Below are positions 1-7,809 of a stretch of 21,433 nucleotides of DNA, in pieces. Position 1 is the first letter of the stretch. Each line of letters begins with the position of its first letter. Position numbers and translations under genes: made by a program. The stretch comes from Flavobacterium psychrophilum. Lineage in GTDB: Bacteria; Bacteroidota; Bacteroidia; Flavobacteriales; Flavobacteriaceae. Under the pieces are notes generated by a model. It did not search any database, was not told the origin of the DNA, and saw only the letters and a list, made by a program, of their open reading frames with translations. The stretch is from positions 1 through 21,433 of the forward strand of contig CAMBOW010000024.1 in assembly GCA_945869365.1 (NCBI GenBank), read 5' to 3'.

Positions 1-1499
1 TTATCTACCGATGCATACAAACTCAAGTCAATGCAGGCATGGGCATATTTGGTAAAATCACCGCCGTTTTCTTTAGCCAATTTTTCTACCATTGGCGCTA
101 CAGCATAACCAGTTGATTTGGCAGCGTATAAATTTAATTGTGCCGACAACAAATCTTTTTCAGCAGGCAAATACATTTCCTTATACATTTCGCCCGCCAT
201 CTCTAAAATGCCTGGAGCTATTTGGGCGCGTTTGGCCGCATCGGCTTTTACATACCCATCCAACTGACGACCCATGGTTCGGCTAATGGTTCCAAAAAAG
301 GTGGTGCGCAACAATTGTTGCAAGTAGTTGTCGTGACGCGCTTTTTCATTGGTCATGGCATAAAACGCATTGATGTTTTTTACTGCCGTACCGTATTTGG
401 CTTTGTTGGCAGGTTTTTGTGCCCATTTGTCAAATTTGGCTTCTTGCACCGCTTTAGATTTGGCTGTTTCAAACTTGGATAAGGCATCAATCATTCCTTG
501 ACGATTTTTCCAGTAGTTGGCTGTTCCAGCAAATTTTGAGGCATATACCAATCGCAAAGCATCGCTTTGGTCCATGTATTTCTTCATGTTATCCATTCCA
601 GTTTTGGCTCCTTCAACCCAAGCAGGATAAGCAAATTTTACGTTTTGCTCAATTCCACCGGCTGGCAACCAACGGTTGGTTCTTCCGGGATACCCCAAAA
701 TCATGGCATAATCATTTTCTTTTACACCGCCCATGTTTACAGGCAAATAATGTTTGGGTTGCAACGGCACATTGCCCGCTGAGTAATCGGCTGGGTTTCC
801 TTCTTTGTCGGCATATACGCGAAACATAGAGAAATCGGCGGTGTGGCGTGGCCATTCCCAGTTGTCGGTATCGCCACCATATTTTCCTAAGCTCTCTGGT
901 GGAGTTCCCACCAAACGCACGTCTTTATAATCTTGGTATACAAAATAATAGTATTCATTTCCTTGAAAAAACGGACGAACCGATACGGTGTATTTCCCGC
1001 CTTCGTTGTTTTCTTTTTCAATTACGGCCATCTCGGCAGCAATGGCTTTTTCGCGCTCGGCCTCTGACATTTGTGGATTTACTTTGGCCAAAATTCGTTT
1101 GGAGCAATCGTCCATGCGCACAAAGAAACGCACGAATAAACTCGACGGTTTCATTTCGGCGGCTCTGTTTTCGGCCCAATAGCCATCTTTTAGGTAATTT
1201 TTTTCGGCCGATGAAAGCTCGGCAATGGCATCATAACCACAGTGGTGATTGGTGAGTACCAAACCATCTTTAGAAATAATCTCGGCTGTACATCCTCCAT
1301 TAAACTGCACAATCGCATCTTTTAACGAGTGGTTGTTGATGCTGTAAATTTCTTGAGCGGTGAGTTGCAAGCCCATTTTTTGCATGTCGCGGTGGTTGAG
1401 ACGTTCGATGAACATCAAAAACCACATGCCCTCGTCGGCTTTGACGCTCATGGGCAATAATAAGATCCCTACTACGAAGGAAACAATAATTTTTTTCAT
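1..1499 (-). CDS. S46 family dipeptidyl-peptidase (DPP7/DPP11-like), C-terminus cut by window edge
   Basis: The open frame runs from an ATG at 1499 off the left edge, giving 499 residues of a family usually a little over 700 long. It opens with a signal peptide (MKK, hydrophobic core, probable cleavage after VKA near residue 21), followed at once by DEGMW, the usual mature start of S46 enzymes. TNHHCGYD around residues 83-90 carries the catalytic His, and the DNWEWPRHTADF block (about 212-223) carries the expected catalytic Asp, probably D222. The catalytic Ser and the residue that separates DPP7-like from acidic-specific DPP11-like enzymes lie in the missing part, so specificity cannot be read. 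S46 enzymes are periplasmic serine exopeptidases that release dipeptides during peptide nutrition. I checked the frame at several points and saw no break. The family call is secure; the subtype is open. Confidence 0.93.
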   Translation of the reverse strand, partial: MKKIIVSFVVGILLLPMSVKADEGMWFLMFIERLNHRDMQKMGLQLTAQEIYSINNHSLKDAIVQFNGGCTAEIISKDGLVLTNHHCGYDAIAELSSAEKNYLKDGYWAENRAAEMKPSSLFVRFFVRMDDCSKRILAKVNPQMSEAEREKAIAAEMAVIEKENNEGGKYTVSVRPFFQGNEYYYFVYQDYKDVRLVGTPPESLGKYGGDTDNWEWPRHTADFSMFRVYADKEGNPADYSAGNVPLQPKHYLPVNMGGVKENDYAMILGYPGRTNRWLPAGGIEQNVKFAYPAWVEGAKTGMDNMKKYMDQSDALRLVYASKFAGTANYWKNRQGMIDALSKFETAKSKAVQEAKFDKWAQKPANKAKYGTAVKNINAFYAMTNEKARHDNYLQQLLRTTFFGTISRTMGRQLDGYVKADAAKRAQIAPGILEMAGEMYKEMYLPAEKDLLSAQLNLYAAKSTGYAVAPMVEKLAKENGGDFTKYAHACIDLSLYASVD

Positions 1500-1706
1500 G
1501 TGATGTAATTTTATTTAGACGGAGCGAATATAAAATATTTTTTACTGCTACCTTCCTTTATCGGTTTCAAATTCGCACCCAAAAGCTGTTAAATAAATTA
1601 ACTATTACCTAATAATAAGTTGATTTTTCACTCCATAACATAACAATTAGTTAGTCATAAGCACACATTTACTTTGCAATTCTGAACCAACTTTGCAAGA
1701 AACTAC
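1500..1706. promoter_or_regulatory. Divergent intergenic region between the S46 peptidase and the phosphoesterase gene
   Basis: This AT-rich 207-base gap separates two divergently transcribed genes and so should hold both promoters. Only near matches to the Bacteroidota -7 element TAnnTTTG are visible. One is TATATTCG on the minus strand around 1525-1532, about 25 bases before the peptidase ATG. Another is TTACTTTG on the plus strand around 1669-1676. Each has one mismatch and no convincing -33 TTG at the usual distance. I see no gene or strong hairpin here. Confidence 0.3.
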
Positions 1707-2525
1707 GTGAAAAATAAACGAAAAGTAGAGCTGGTCGTTCTTTCAGACGTGCATCTGGGCACCTATGGCTGTCACGCCGAGGAATTACTCAAATACCTCA
1801 AATCGATACAAGCCGAAACAGTAGTTCTAAATGGTGATATCATTGACATGTGGAACTTTAGCAAAAGTTATTTCCCTGCAGCACACATGAATGTGTTGCG
1901 ACACATTATTAAAATGTTGGCCAACGGCACCAAAGTAATTTACATTACAGGCAATCATGACGAGGCCTTGCGCAAATACACCGATTTGGTTATGGGCGAT
2001 TTTGAACTCGTGGACAAACTCGTCTTAGATTTGGACGGAAACAAAACCTGGATTTTTCATGGCGATGTATTTGATTCGTCTACCATAGGCTACGCCAAAA
2101 TTATAGCCAAAATTGGGGGAAAAGGCTATGATTTATTGATTTTGATCAACAGCCTAGTAAACTGGTTTTTGGTTTTGTTTGGAAAAGAAAAACGCAGCTT
2201 CTCCAAAGCCATTAAAGACAGCGTAAAAAAAGCAGTGGCCTTTATCTCCAATTTTGAAGCGACCGCGGCCGAGATTGCCATCGAAAAAAAGTACAGCCAT
2301 GTGGTTTGTGGGCATATTCATAAGCCGCAAATGAAACAAATTGATACCGAAAACGGCTCGGTAATGTACCTGAACAGCGGCGATTGGGTAGAAAACCTCA
2401 CGGCCTTAGAATACCACAACAAAACGTGGAGTATTTATTACTACAACAACGCCGATTTTACAAAAGAAAATTCAGTAGAAGAAAACGACAAGATGGACAT
2501 AGTGGCAAAAATTTTACAAGAATAG
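1707..2525 (+). CDS. LpxH-like calcineurin-type metallophosphoesterase
   Basis: This 272-residue protein has every metal-site motif of the calcineurin-like phosphoesterase fold in order: DVHLG (D14, H16), GDIID (D44), GNHD (N83, H84), HGD (H118) and GHIH (H203, H205). This spacing is that of the LpxH/YbbF group, which hydrolyses UDP-2,3-diacylglucosamine to lipid X in lipid A synthesis. A hydrophobic stretch near residues 143-159 (LLILINSLVNWFLVLFG) sits where LpxH has its membrane-associated lid. The start is GTG at 1707, because no in-frame ATG lies close upstream and the next internal Met would remove the first metal motifs. The stop is 4 bases before the next gene, a glycosyltransferase, so the two are probably co-transcribed. 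Bacteroidota often have several LpxH-like paralogues, so the true substrate may be another nucleotide-sugar lipid. The fold is certain; the LpxH role is an inference. Confidence 0.88.
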   Translation: MKNKRKVELVVLSDVHLGTYGCHAEELLKYLKSIQAETVVLNGDIIDMWNFSKSYFPAAHMNVLRHIIKMLANGTKVIYITGNHDEALRKYTDLVMGDFELVDKLVLDLDGNKTWIFHGDVFDSSTIGYAKIIAKIGGKGYDLLILINSLVNWFLVLFGKEKRSFSKAIKDSVKKAVAFISNFEATAAEIAIEKKYSHVVCGHIHKPQMKQIDTENGSVMYLNSGDWVENLTALEYHNKTWSIYYYNNADFTKENSVEENDKMDIVAKILQE

Positions 2526-2529
2526 TCCC

Positions 2530-3510
2530 ATGAAAATATTTTATGCCATTCAAGCCACCGGAAATGGGCACGTGAGTAGAGCAATTCAGTTATACCCTTA
2601 CCTTCAAAAATATGGTGAAGTTGATTTTTTCTTGAGCGGATCAAATGCCAGCTTAGATTTTGATCTTCCCATCAAATTCCGAAACAACGGCTGTAGCTTG
2701 CATTACAATCCCTGTGGCGGATTAGATTATTGGGAAATTGCCAAAAATATCCATCCGATTGCCTTGTTCAAAGACGCAAAAAATTTACCCTTGAGCAACT
2801 ACGATGTGATCATCAATGATTTTGAAGCGGTTACTTCCTTGGCTTGCAAGTTGCAAAATAAAAAATCAATTCAATTTGGCCACCAAGCCAGTTTTGTTTC
2901 TAAACTTTGCCCACGGCCAAAAAAAGGTGATTTTTTGGGCGAATTGGTGCTCAATAATTACTCGACATCTTCGCATACAATTGGCTTGCACTTCAAAAAA
3001 TATGATTCCTTTATTTACAATCCGGTGATTAAGAAAAATATTTTGGAAGCCAACCCAACCAACAAAAAACACATTTCGGTTTACTTGCCTTCGTTTGATG
3101 TGGATTGCCTCGAAAAAGCATTTTTAGCACTACCCGATGTAGAATTTCATTGGTTTTTAAAAACCGTAAAAGAACCCTACCGACAAGGAAATATTCTGTT
3201 TTATCCGATCAATCAAGCGTTGTTTGACACGAGCTTGATACACTGCGACGGCATTATTACGGGCGGAGGATTTGAAACTCCTGCTGAAGCTCTGTATCTA
3301 GAAAAGAAAGTACTGTCTATTCCTATTGCCAATCATTACGAACAAGCCTGCAACGCCAAAGCACTAAAGCAAATGGGCGTCCCAACTCTACAGAAAGTAG
3401 ATGGAAATTTTAAACTGGAAATTGAAAACTGGTTGAATTCGGCGCAAACTTACCCAAAAATAGAGGCCAACATTATTCCGGAAACTTTAGATGTATTATT
3501 TAGCCTGTAA
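2530..3510 (+). CDS. GT-B glycosyltransferase, MurG/UGT-like
   Basis: This 326-residue protein resembles the Glyco_trans_1_3 / MurG-like GT-B group. The N-terminal domain opens with MKIFYAIQATGNGHVSRA, whose glycine-rich GNGH loop (11-14) follows strand 1. The C-terminal domain has the nucleotide-sugar donor signature CDGIITGGGFETPAEAL (about 238-254), followed by a KKVLSIPIANHYEQ segment typical of UDP-sugar binding. No signal peptide or membrane segment is visible, so it probably acts on the inner face of the cytoplasmic membrane. It begins 4 bases after the metallophosphoesterase stop, and the pair looks like one transcription unit acting on a glycolipid or nucleotide-sugar intermediate. 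The stop codon abuts the obgE stop with no gap. Donor and acceptor cannot be read from sequence. Confidence 0.85.
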   Translation: MKIFYAIQATGNGHVSRAIQLYPYLQKYGEVDFFLSGSNASLDFDLPIKFRNNGCSLHYNPCGGLDYWEIAKNIHPIALFKDAKNLPLSNYDVIINDFEAVTSLACKLQNKKSIQFGHQASFVSKLCPRPKKGDFLGELVLNNYSTSSHTIGLHFKKYDSFIYNPVIKKNILEANPTNKKHISVYLPSFDVDCLEKAFLALPDVEFHWFLKTVKEPYRQGNILFYPINQALFDTSLIHCDGIITGGGFETPAEALYLEKKVLSIPIANHYEQACNAKALKQMGVPTLQKVDGNFKLEIENWLNSAQTYPKIEANIIPETLDVLFSL

Positions 3511-4512
3511 TTAGGCATTGAGCATCATCCACAATTTGTCTTTCAGTTCGGTAAGACCTTGTTGGGCCACCGACGAAATAAACAGATACGGAATACCTTT
3601 GAATTCTTTGTCCAATTGAATTTTCAATTCGGCTTTGAGTTCGTCGTCGAGCATGTCGCATTTGGAGATCACCAACAGCCGTTCTTTTTGTAACATTTCG
3701 GGGTTGTACTTGGTTAATTCGTTCACCAAAATATCATATTCGGCTTTGATATTTTCGGTATCAACCGGCACCAAAAACAATAAGGTTGAGTTGCGTTCAA
3801 TGTGACGTAAAAAGTAGTGTCCCAAGCCTTTTCCTTCGGCAGCACCTTCTATAATTCCGGGTATATCGGCAATTACAAACGACTGAAAATCGCGGTAGGC
3901 CACAATACCCAAATTGGGTTTTAGCGTGGTAAAAGGATAATCGGCAATTTTGGGTTTGGCAGAAGTGAGCACCGACAACAAAGTTGATTTTCCTGCATTG
4001 GGGAAGCCCACTAAGCCTACGTCGGCCAAAACTTTTAATTCTAATACCATATCGAGTTCCAAGCCCGCCAAGCCTGGTTGGGCATATCGCGGGGTTTGGT
4101 TGGTCGAGCTGCGAAAGTGCCAGTTGCCCAATCCGCCTTTTCCGCCTTGGGCTACGATGCGTTTTTCGCCGTCTTCTGTAATTTCAAATAGTATTTCATT
4201 GGATTCTTTGTCGCGCACTACGGTTCCCAAGGGTACTTCGATGTATTTATCTTCGCCGTCGTGGCCGGTACTGCGGTCGCCTCCACCATCTCCGCCGTGT
4301 CCGGCTTTGATGTGGCGCGCAAATTTAAGGTGAAATAACGTCCAAAGTCCTTTGTTGCCCACCAAAAAAACATGGCCGCCACGTCCGCCATCGCCGCCAT
4401 CAGGACCGCCTTTTTCGATAAATTTTTCGCGGTGCAAATGGGTTGATCCCTTTCCGCCTTTGCCAGAAGAAACAAATATTTTTACGTAGTCTACAAAGTT
4501 TCCTTCGGTCAT
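3511..4512 (-). CDS. obgE: Obg family GTPase (ObgE/CgtA)
   Basis: This 333-residue protein is a ribosome-associated GTPase involved in large-subunit maturation and stress signalling. The Obg domain (about 1-160) is glycine-rich in the usual way ([30 protein letters not shown]). The G domain follows: G1 GFPNAGKS, G2 [12 protein letters not shown]3 [17 protein letters not shown], a G4 reading SKCD instead of NKxD, and G5 SSVAQQGL. There is no C-terminal extension of the E. coli type, so it is a short form. The start [14 protein letters not shown] matches the family N-terminus. It is the last gene of the minus-strand run led by hpt, after a 99-base gap, and its stop touches the stop of the convergent glycosyltransferase. 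A SKxD G4 is, from memory, usual for Bacteroidota Obg proteins. Confidence 0.97.
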   Translation of the reverse strand: MTEGNFVDYVKIFVSSGKGGKGSTHLHREKFIEKGGPDGGDGGRGGHVFLVGNKGLWTLFHLKFARHIKAGHGGDGGGDRSTGHDGEDKYIEVPLGTVVRDKESNEILFEITEDGEKRIVAQGGKGGLGNWHFRSSTNQTPRYAQPGLAGLELDMVLELKVLADVGLVGFPNAGKSTLLSVLTSAKPKIADYPFTTLKPNLGIVAYRDFQSFVIADIPGIIEGAAEGKGLGHYFLRHIERNSTLLFLVPVDTENIKAEYDILVNELTKYNPEMLQKERLLVISKCDMLDDELKAELKIQLDKEFKGIPYLFISSVAQQGLTELKDKLWMMLNA

Positions 4513-4534
4513 AGTGTTGAGTTTAACGTGAACG

Positions 4535-4563
4535 GGTTAGGGATTAGAGTATAGAGTTTAGGG
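4535..4563. repeat. Short degenerate TTAG/TAGAG tandem repeats in the obgE upstream gap
   Basis: Within the 99-base gap between the CBS membrane protein and obgE, the plus strand reads as imperfect tandem units: GGTTAGGG, ATTAGAG, TATAGAG, TTTAGGG. The rest of the gap is ordinary AT-rich sequence. No clear TAnnTTTG element is present on the minus strand, so obgE may depend on read-through from upstream. Confidence 0.5.
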
Positions 4564-4611
4564 CTCACAGTTTACGATACCAAATGGGGTTTGCAAAATG
4601 AAAATTTGCAC

Positions 4612-5886
4612 CTATTCTTTTAGTGTGTTGATGAGCACCTTATCTATTTTGGCGCCGTCCATTTTTTGAGCTTCCAACTCGAGTTTGTTCCAAATAATTT
4701 TTTCGCCTTCTTTGGGTATCGATCCCAATTCGGTAATAAAAAATCCGCTCACAGTGGTTACTTCGTAATCGTTGGTGAGTTCATCCATATCAAACGAGGT
4801 GAGAAAATCGTGCAATGAATATTGTCCGTCAACCAACCAACTGCCGTCTTCGTTGGCGACCAATTTGTATTCGTCGTCATCAAAATCGGAGGCATCGCCC
4901 ACCAAGGCTTCCAAGATATCGTTGAGGGTGATTATGCCTTGAAAAACGGCATGTTCATCGACAATAAAGGCATAATGCACTTTGGTTTTTTTGAAGTGTT
5001 CCAAGGCTTTGTAGGCCGAAGTATGTTCAATGAGGTACACCGGTTCTTTGGCAATGGTCTCTAGATTAAAATTGCCTTTTTCAAAATTGGCAAACAAATC
5101 TTTGAGTGTCGCTACTCCAATAATGTCATCTAAACTTTCTTTACAAACCGGAAAAATTGAATGCAGTTCTTCTAAAACTTTTGCTTTCAATTCTATTGCT
5201 GTATCTTCTAGCGACAAATACTCAATGTCCGAGCGGTGCGTCATGAGCGAATTGATTTTGCGATCGCCAATATGAAACACCCGTTCCAAAATGTCTTGTT
5301 CTATTTCTTGTACCTCGCCTACTTCTGTACCTTCTTTGATAATCGCTTTGATTTCTTCTTCGGTTACTTTGCCGTCGGCAGTGGGTTTAATGTTGAGTAA
5401 TTTGAGTAGCCCCTCTGTGGATATGGTGAGCAACCAAATGAATGGCGCGGTAATTTGCGAAATGAGGCGCATGGGCAAGGCCACGGCTTTGGCGATCGAT
5501 TCCGGGTGATTGAGCCCAATTCGTTTGGGCAGTAATTCGCCCAAAACCAAAGAGAAAAAAGTTAAAATTACCACCACAACCACTACAGCCAAGGGTGTCG
5601 CATAGGGCTGAAAAAAAACATAACCTGAAAAGAACAGTTCTACATCGTGGGTAATTTTGTCGCCCGAATAAATACCGGTTAGGATTCCAATAAGGGTAAT
5701 CCCAATTTGCACAGTCGACAAAAATTTATTGGGTGAATTGGCGAGATCAAGGGCAATTTTGGCGTTTTTATTCCCTTTTTTGGCCGAAGTTTCCAAGCGA
5801 TTTTTTCGCGCAGAAATCAGGGCAATTTCCGACATCGAAAACACCCCGTTAAGCAGGATTAAAAAAAGAATAACAAGTAGTTCCAT
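4612..5886 (-). CDS. CNNM/CorC-type (hemolysin C family) membrane protein with CBS domains
   Basis: This 424-residue protein has the DUF21-CBS-CorC_HlyC architecture. The DUF21 membrane domain (about 1-190) starts with a hydrophobic helix (ELLVILFLILLNGVFSMSEIALISARKNRLE, the family's usual opening). It contains further helices around residues 60-75, 95-120 and 135-165, and the ELLPKRIG motif near 118. A CBS pair follows (about 205-330, including MTHRSDIEYLS and YAFIVDEHAVFQGIITLNDILEALVGD), then a C-terminal CorC_HlyC domain (about 340-424). The family is implicated in divalent-cation (Mg2+/Co2+) transport or efflux at the cytoplasmic membrane; older annotations say hemolysin without good reason. 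It lies 58 bases after adk on the same strand with no obvious promoter of its own. Some related Bacteroidota proteins are annotated gliding motility protein GldE; I saw nothing that decides this. Confidence 0.9.
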   Translation of the reverse strand: MELLVILFLILLNGVFSMSEIALISARKNRLETSAKKGNKNAKIALDLANSPNKFLSTVQIGITLIGILTGIYSGDKITHDVELFFSGYVFFQPYATPLAVVVVVVILTFFSLVLGELLPKRIGLNHPESIAKAVALPMRLISQITAPFIWLLTISTEGLLKLLNIKPTADGKVTEEEIKAIIKEGTEVGEVQEIEQDILERVFHIGDRKINSLMTHRSDIEYLSLEDTAIELKAKVLEELHSIFPVCKESLDDIIGVATLKDLFANFEKGNFNLETIAKEPVYLIEHTSAYKALEHFKKTKVHYAFIVDEHAVFQGIITLNDILEALVGDASDFDDDEYKLVANEDGSWLVDGQYSLHDFLTSFDMDELTNDYEVTTVSGFFITELGSIPKEGEKIIWNKLELEAQKMDGAKIDKVLINTLKE

Positions 5887-5944
5887 TTATTTTTTTGTTT
5901 TATTGTGGCATTTGCCTTGTGGCGATTAACCAGCTTGAATTGCG

Positions 5945-6517
5945 CTACAACCCATCAATCACCGCACTCAAGCGCTGGGTGATTTCTTCTATTTGGCCAA
6001 TGCCATCTACCGCATGGAATTTTCCTTGTTGGTTGTAATAGGCCATCAAAGGTGCTGTTTTTTCGTTGTATTCTTGGTAGCGGTTTCGAATTTTATCTTC
6101 GTCTTGATCATCTGGTCGTCCTGATGTTTTTCCGCGTTCCAACAAGCGTTGCACCAAGATTTCATCGTTGGCTTCGAGGGCAATTGTGGCCGTAATCTGT
6201 TGATTTTTGGATGCTAAAAATGTGTCTAAAGCTTCGGCTTGTGAGTTGGTTCTGGGAAATCCATCAAATAAAAATCCAGCCGAATGGGGGTTCTTGTCCA
6301 CTTCTGATTCCAACATCTGGATAGTTACCGAATCGGGCACCAAATCGCCGGCATCCATATAGGTTTTGGCCAACTGCCCTAAAGCTGTTTCGTTTTTGAT
6401 GTTGAACCGAAAAATGTCGCCGGTAGACAAGTGGGTTAAATTGTATTTTTCTTTTAAAAATTCAGCTTGTGTGCCTTTTCCTGCACCTGGTTTTCCGAAA
6501 AGAACGATGTTAATCAT
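5945..6517 (-). CDS. adk: Adenylate kinase, short-lid form
   Basis: This 190-residue enzyme interconverts ATP plus AMP with two ADP in the cytoplasm. The P-loop is GKPGAGKGT (8-16), followed by LSTGDIFR, the AMP-binding FDGFPRTNSQAE segment (about 84-95) and the RGKTSGRPDD lid region. The lid is a short loop with no zinc-binding cysteines, as in short-type bacterial and cytosolic kinases, which fits the length. The ATG start directly precedes the INIVLFGKPG strand and needs no adjustment. It follows hpt by 43 bases on the same strand, so AMP/ADP balance and purine salvage are probably expressed together. In some relatives hpt and adk appear fused, but here each has its own stop and start. Confidence 0.97.
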   Translation of the reverse strand: MINIVLFGKPGAGKGTQAEFLKEKYNLTHLSTGDIFRFNIKNETALGQLAKTYMDAGDLVPDSVTIQMLESEVDKNPHSAGFLFDGFPRTNSQAEALDTFLASKNQQITATIALEANDEILVQRLLERGKTSGRPDDQDEDKIRNRYQEYNEKTAPLMAYYNQQGKFHAVDGIGQIEEITQRLSAVIDGL

Positions 6518-6560
6518 TGGAGTACGTATGAATTATGAGTTGTGTTTATTGGTAATAAAA

Positions 6561-7091
6561 TTATTCAGCCAACTGGTATACATCAGGGAGATTTCTACCC
6601 AAACCATCGTAGTCTAAGCCATAGCCTACAATAAATTTGTTGGGAATGCGAATGCCCACGTAGTCAATTTTGACGTCTTTGGTATAGGCTTCGGGTTTGA
6701 AAAACAAGGTGGCAAATTTGACGTGTTTGGCTTGTTGTTCCTTCAAAAGTACTTTTAGCGCTTCTACAGTATGGCCGGTATCCACGATGTCTTCTACCAC
6801 TACCACGGTTCGGCCCTTTAGATCAACATCCAATCCCAACAACTGGTTTACTTGGTTGGTAGATTGGGTGCCTTGGTAGGAGGACATTTTTAAGAAACTC
6901 ACCTCGCACATGCCGCGGTAGTTTTTCATTAAATCAGACAATACCATAAATGAACCATTCAAAACCCCAATAAAAACAGGCGTTTCATCAAAGAAATCAT
7001 CGGCCATTTTTTTGGCCATATTCGCTATGGCAAAATCAATTTCTTCAGAAGAAATAAACGGAACAAAGGTTTTATCGTGTAAGTGTATCAT
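6561..7091 (-). CDS. hpt: Hypoxanthine phosphoribosyltransferase
   Basis: This purine salvage enzyme joins hypoxanthine or guanine to PRPP. From the ATG at 7091 it is 176 residues. The PRPP loop VVVVEDIVDTGHT (about 96-108, acidic pair E100/D101) is diagnostic. GVLNGSFMVLSDL (42-54), the flexible-loop SSYQG segment (70-74) and the C-terminal base-binding YVGIRIPNKFIVGYGLDYDG are all present. An upstream TTG at 7124 would add 11 residues, but that codon lies upstream of the TATATTTG element at 7113-7120, so the ATG at 7091 is the better start. It leads the minus-strand run with adk, the CBS membrane protein and obgE, and diverges from an unknown small gene with purK and purE beyond. Confidence 0.96.
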   Translation of the reverse strand: MIHLHDKTFVPFISSEEIDFAIANMAKKMADDFFDETPVFIGVLNGSFMVLSDLMKNYRGMCEVSFLKMSSYQGTQSTNQVNQLLGLDVDLKGRTVVVVEDIVDTGHTVEALKVLLKEQQAKHVKFATLFFKPEAYTKDVKIDYVGIRIPNKFIVGYGLDYDGLGRNLPDVYQLAE

Positions 7092-7112
7092 GTGGCGTGT
7101 TTTTGGCAGCGA

Positions 7113-7120
7113 CAAATATA
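7113..7120 (-). promoter_or_regulatory. Putative -7 promoter element (TATATTTG) for hpt
   Basis: The minus strand reads TATATTTG, an exact match to the Bacteroidota TAnnTTTG element, 21 bases before the hpt ATG. A TTG lies about 24 bases further upstream, slightly beyond the reported 17-23 base spacing. Transcription would start near 7106, giving a very short leader and ruling out the TTG start at 7124. Confidence 0.55.
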
Positions 7121-7164
7121 GCAATTCAGCTGCAGATAACCCCGCAATAAAATTGATTTATTTG

Positions 7165-7172
7165 TAATTTTG
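7165..7172 (+). promoter_or_regulatory. Putative -7 promoter element (TAATTTTG) close to the ATG at 7179
   Basis: TAATTTTG matches TAnnTTTG exactly, and its last base lies only 6 bases before the ATG at 7179. If functional, the transcript would begin at or next to the start codon. I see no TTG at the expected -33 distance. The element overlaps the TTG codon at 7170 that would otherwise give a longer reading frame, which argues against that start. Confidence 0.45.
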
Positions 7173-7178
7173 ATCCCC

Positions 7179-7718
7179 ATGAATAGCGCCTACTATCAAT
7201 CCATTTGCAGCGGAACCGCCCATGCCTTAGCTCGTCAAAACAGAGCCAAAGAAGTGCTGCAACAGCCCGAGTTGTTGGCCGATTTGGCTGCCTTTGCCAG
7301 TGATTTAGCCAACCCAAATCTGCACAAAGCACTTTGGATCATCGAATTGGTTGCGATCACAAAACCCACTTGGGTGGTGCCCTATTTGCCGCAATTACTC
7401 GCCGTGGCGCCAAACTACACGCACGAGTCGGCCAAACGCGCTTTTTCAAATACCTTAGCAAAACTTTGTTTGGCCAAACTCATTCCCGAAAACCTGGAAG
7501 AAGCCACCCTAGAATTGTCGATGCAATGGCTCATTCAACCCGAAAAAACGGTTCCCAAAGTGATGGCCATTCGCATGTTGTATCACTATCATAGCCGATT
7601 TCCGTGGGTAATAGAACCGTTGCGGGACTTGATGCAAAAAGATTTTTCTTTGCAATCGCCGGGCTTGCAAAATACGATCCGCAAAATCAGTAAACTCATG
7701 GCGCAAGAGGGTAAATAA
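7179..7718 (+). CDS. Small helical-repeat-like protein of unknown function
   Basis: This 179-residue cytoplasmic protein has no signal peptide and no catalytic motif I recognise. It is rich in Leu and Ala and reads as successive amphipathic helix pairs (LADLAAFASDLA; HKALWIIELVAI; VVPYLPQLLAVA; ESAKRAFSNTLAKLCLAKL; VPKVMAIRMLYHYH; VIEPLRDLMQKDF), an ARM/HEAT-like pattern. It resembles, from memory, a conserved flavobacterial family of about 190 residues that is sometimes labelled adenylosuccinate lyase although it lacks that enzyme's motifs; I would not use that name. It sits between divergent hpt and co-directional purK, so a link to purine metabolism is possible from context only. The ATG at 7179 is preferred over the in-frame TTG at 7170, which lies inside the promoter-like element. 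Confidence 0.8.
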   Translation: MNSAYYQSICSGTAHALARQNRAKEVLQQPELLADLAAFASDLANPNLHKALWIIELVAITKPTWVVPYLPQLLAVAPNYTHESAKRAFSNTLAKLCLAKLIPENLEEATLELSMQWLIQPEKTVPKVMAIRMLYHYHSRFPWVIEPLRDLMQKDFSLQSPGLQNTIRKISKLMAQEGK

Positions 7719-7778
7719 TTTCCTTTTTTGGCAACCGAATTGCCCAACACTTATAGCCATTTAAAAAAGAGGAATTCC

Positions 7779-7786
7779 TATATTTG
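7779..7786 (+). promoter_or_regulatory. Putative -7 promoter element (TATATTTG) for purK
   Basis: TATATTTG is an exact TAnnTTTG match 23 bases before the purK ATG at 7810, inside the 91-base gap after the preceding gene. No TTG is seen at the usual -33 distance. It suggests that purK has its own promoter. Confidence 0.5.
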
Positions 7787-7809
7787 CTCAAATTTTAGCA
7801 ACACTCGGC

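Noticed and set aside
92..1255. Several plus-strand open frames of 60-135 residues in the first 1.3 kb
   Set aside because: They are shadows of the S46 peptidase on the minus strand; their translations show no family pattern.
3950..4333. 127-residue plus-strand frame across obgE
   Set aside because: It lies antisense to the glycine-rich and G-domain coding sequence of obgE and has biased composition with no recognisable motif.
7092..7124. TTG start at 7124 for hpt
   Set aside because: It lies upstream of the TATATTTG element at 7113-7120, and the added residues are not part of the enzyme family.
7179..7718. Calling the small helical protein adenylosuccinate lyase
   Set aside because: It is far too short and lacks the SSxMPxKxNP signature loop of that superfamily.
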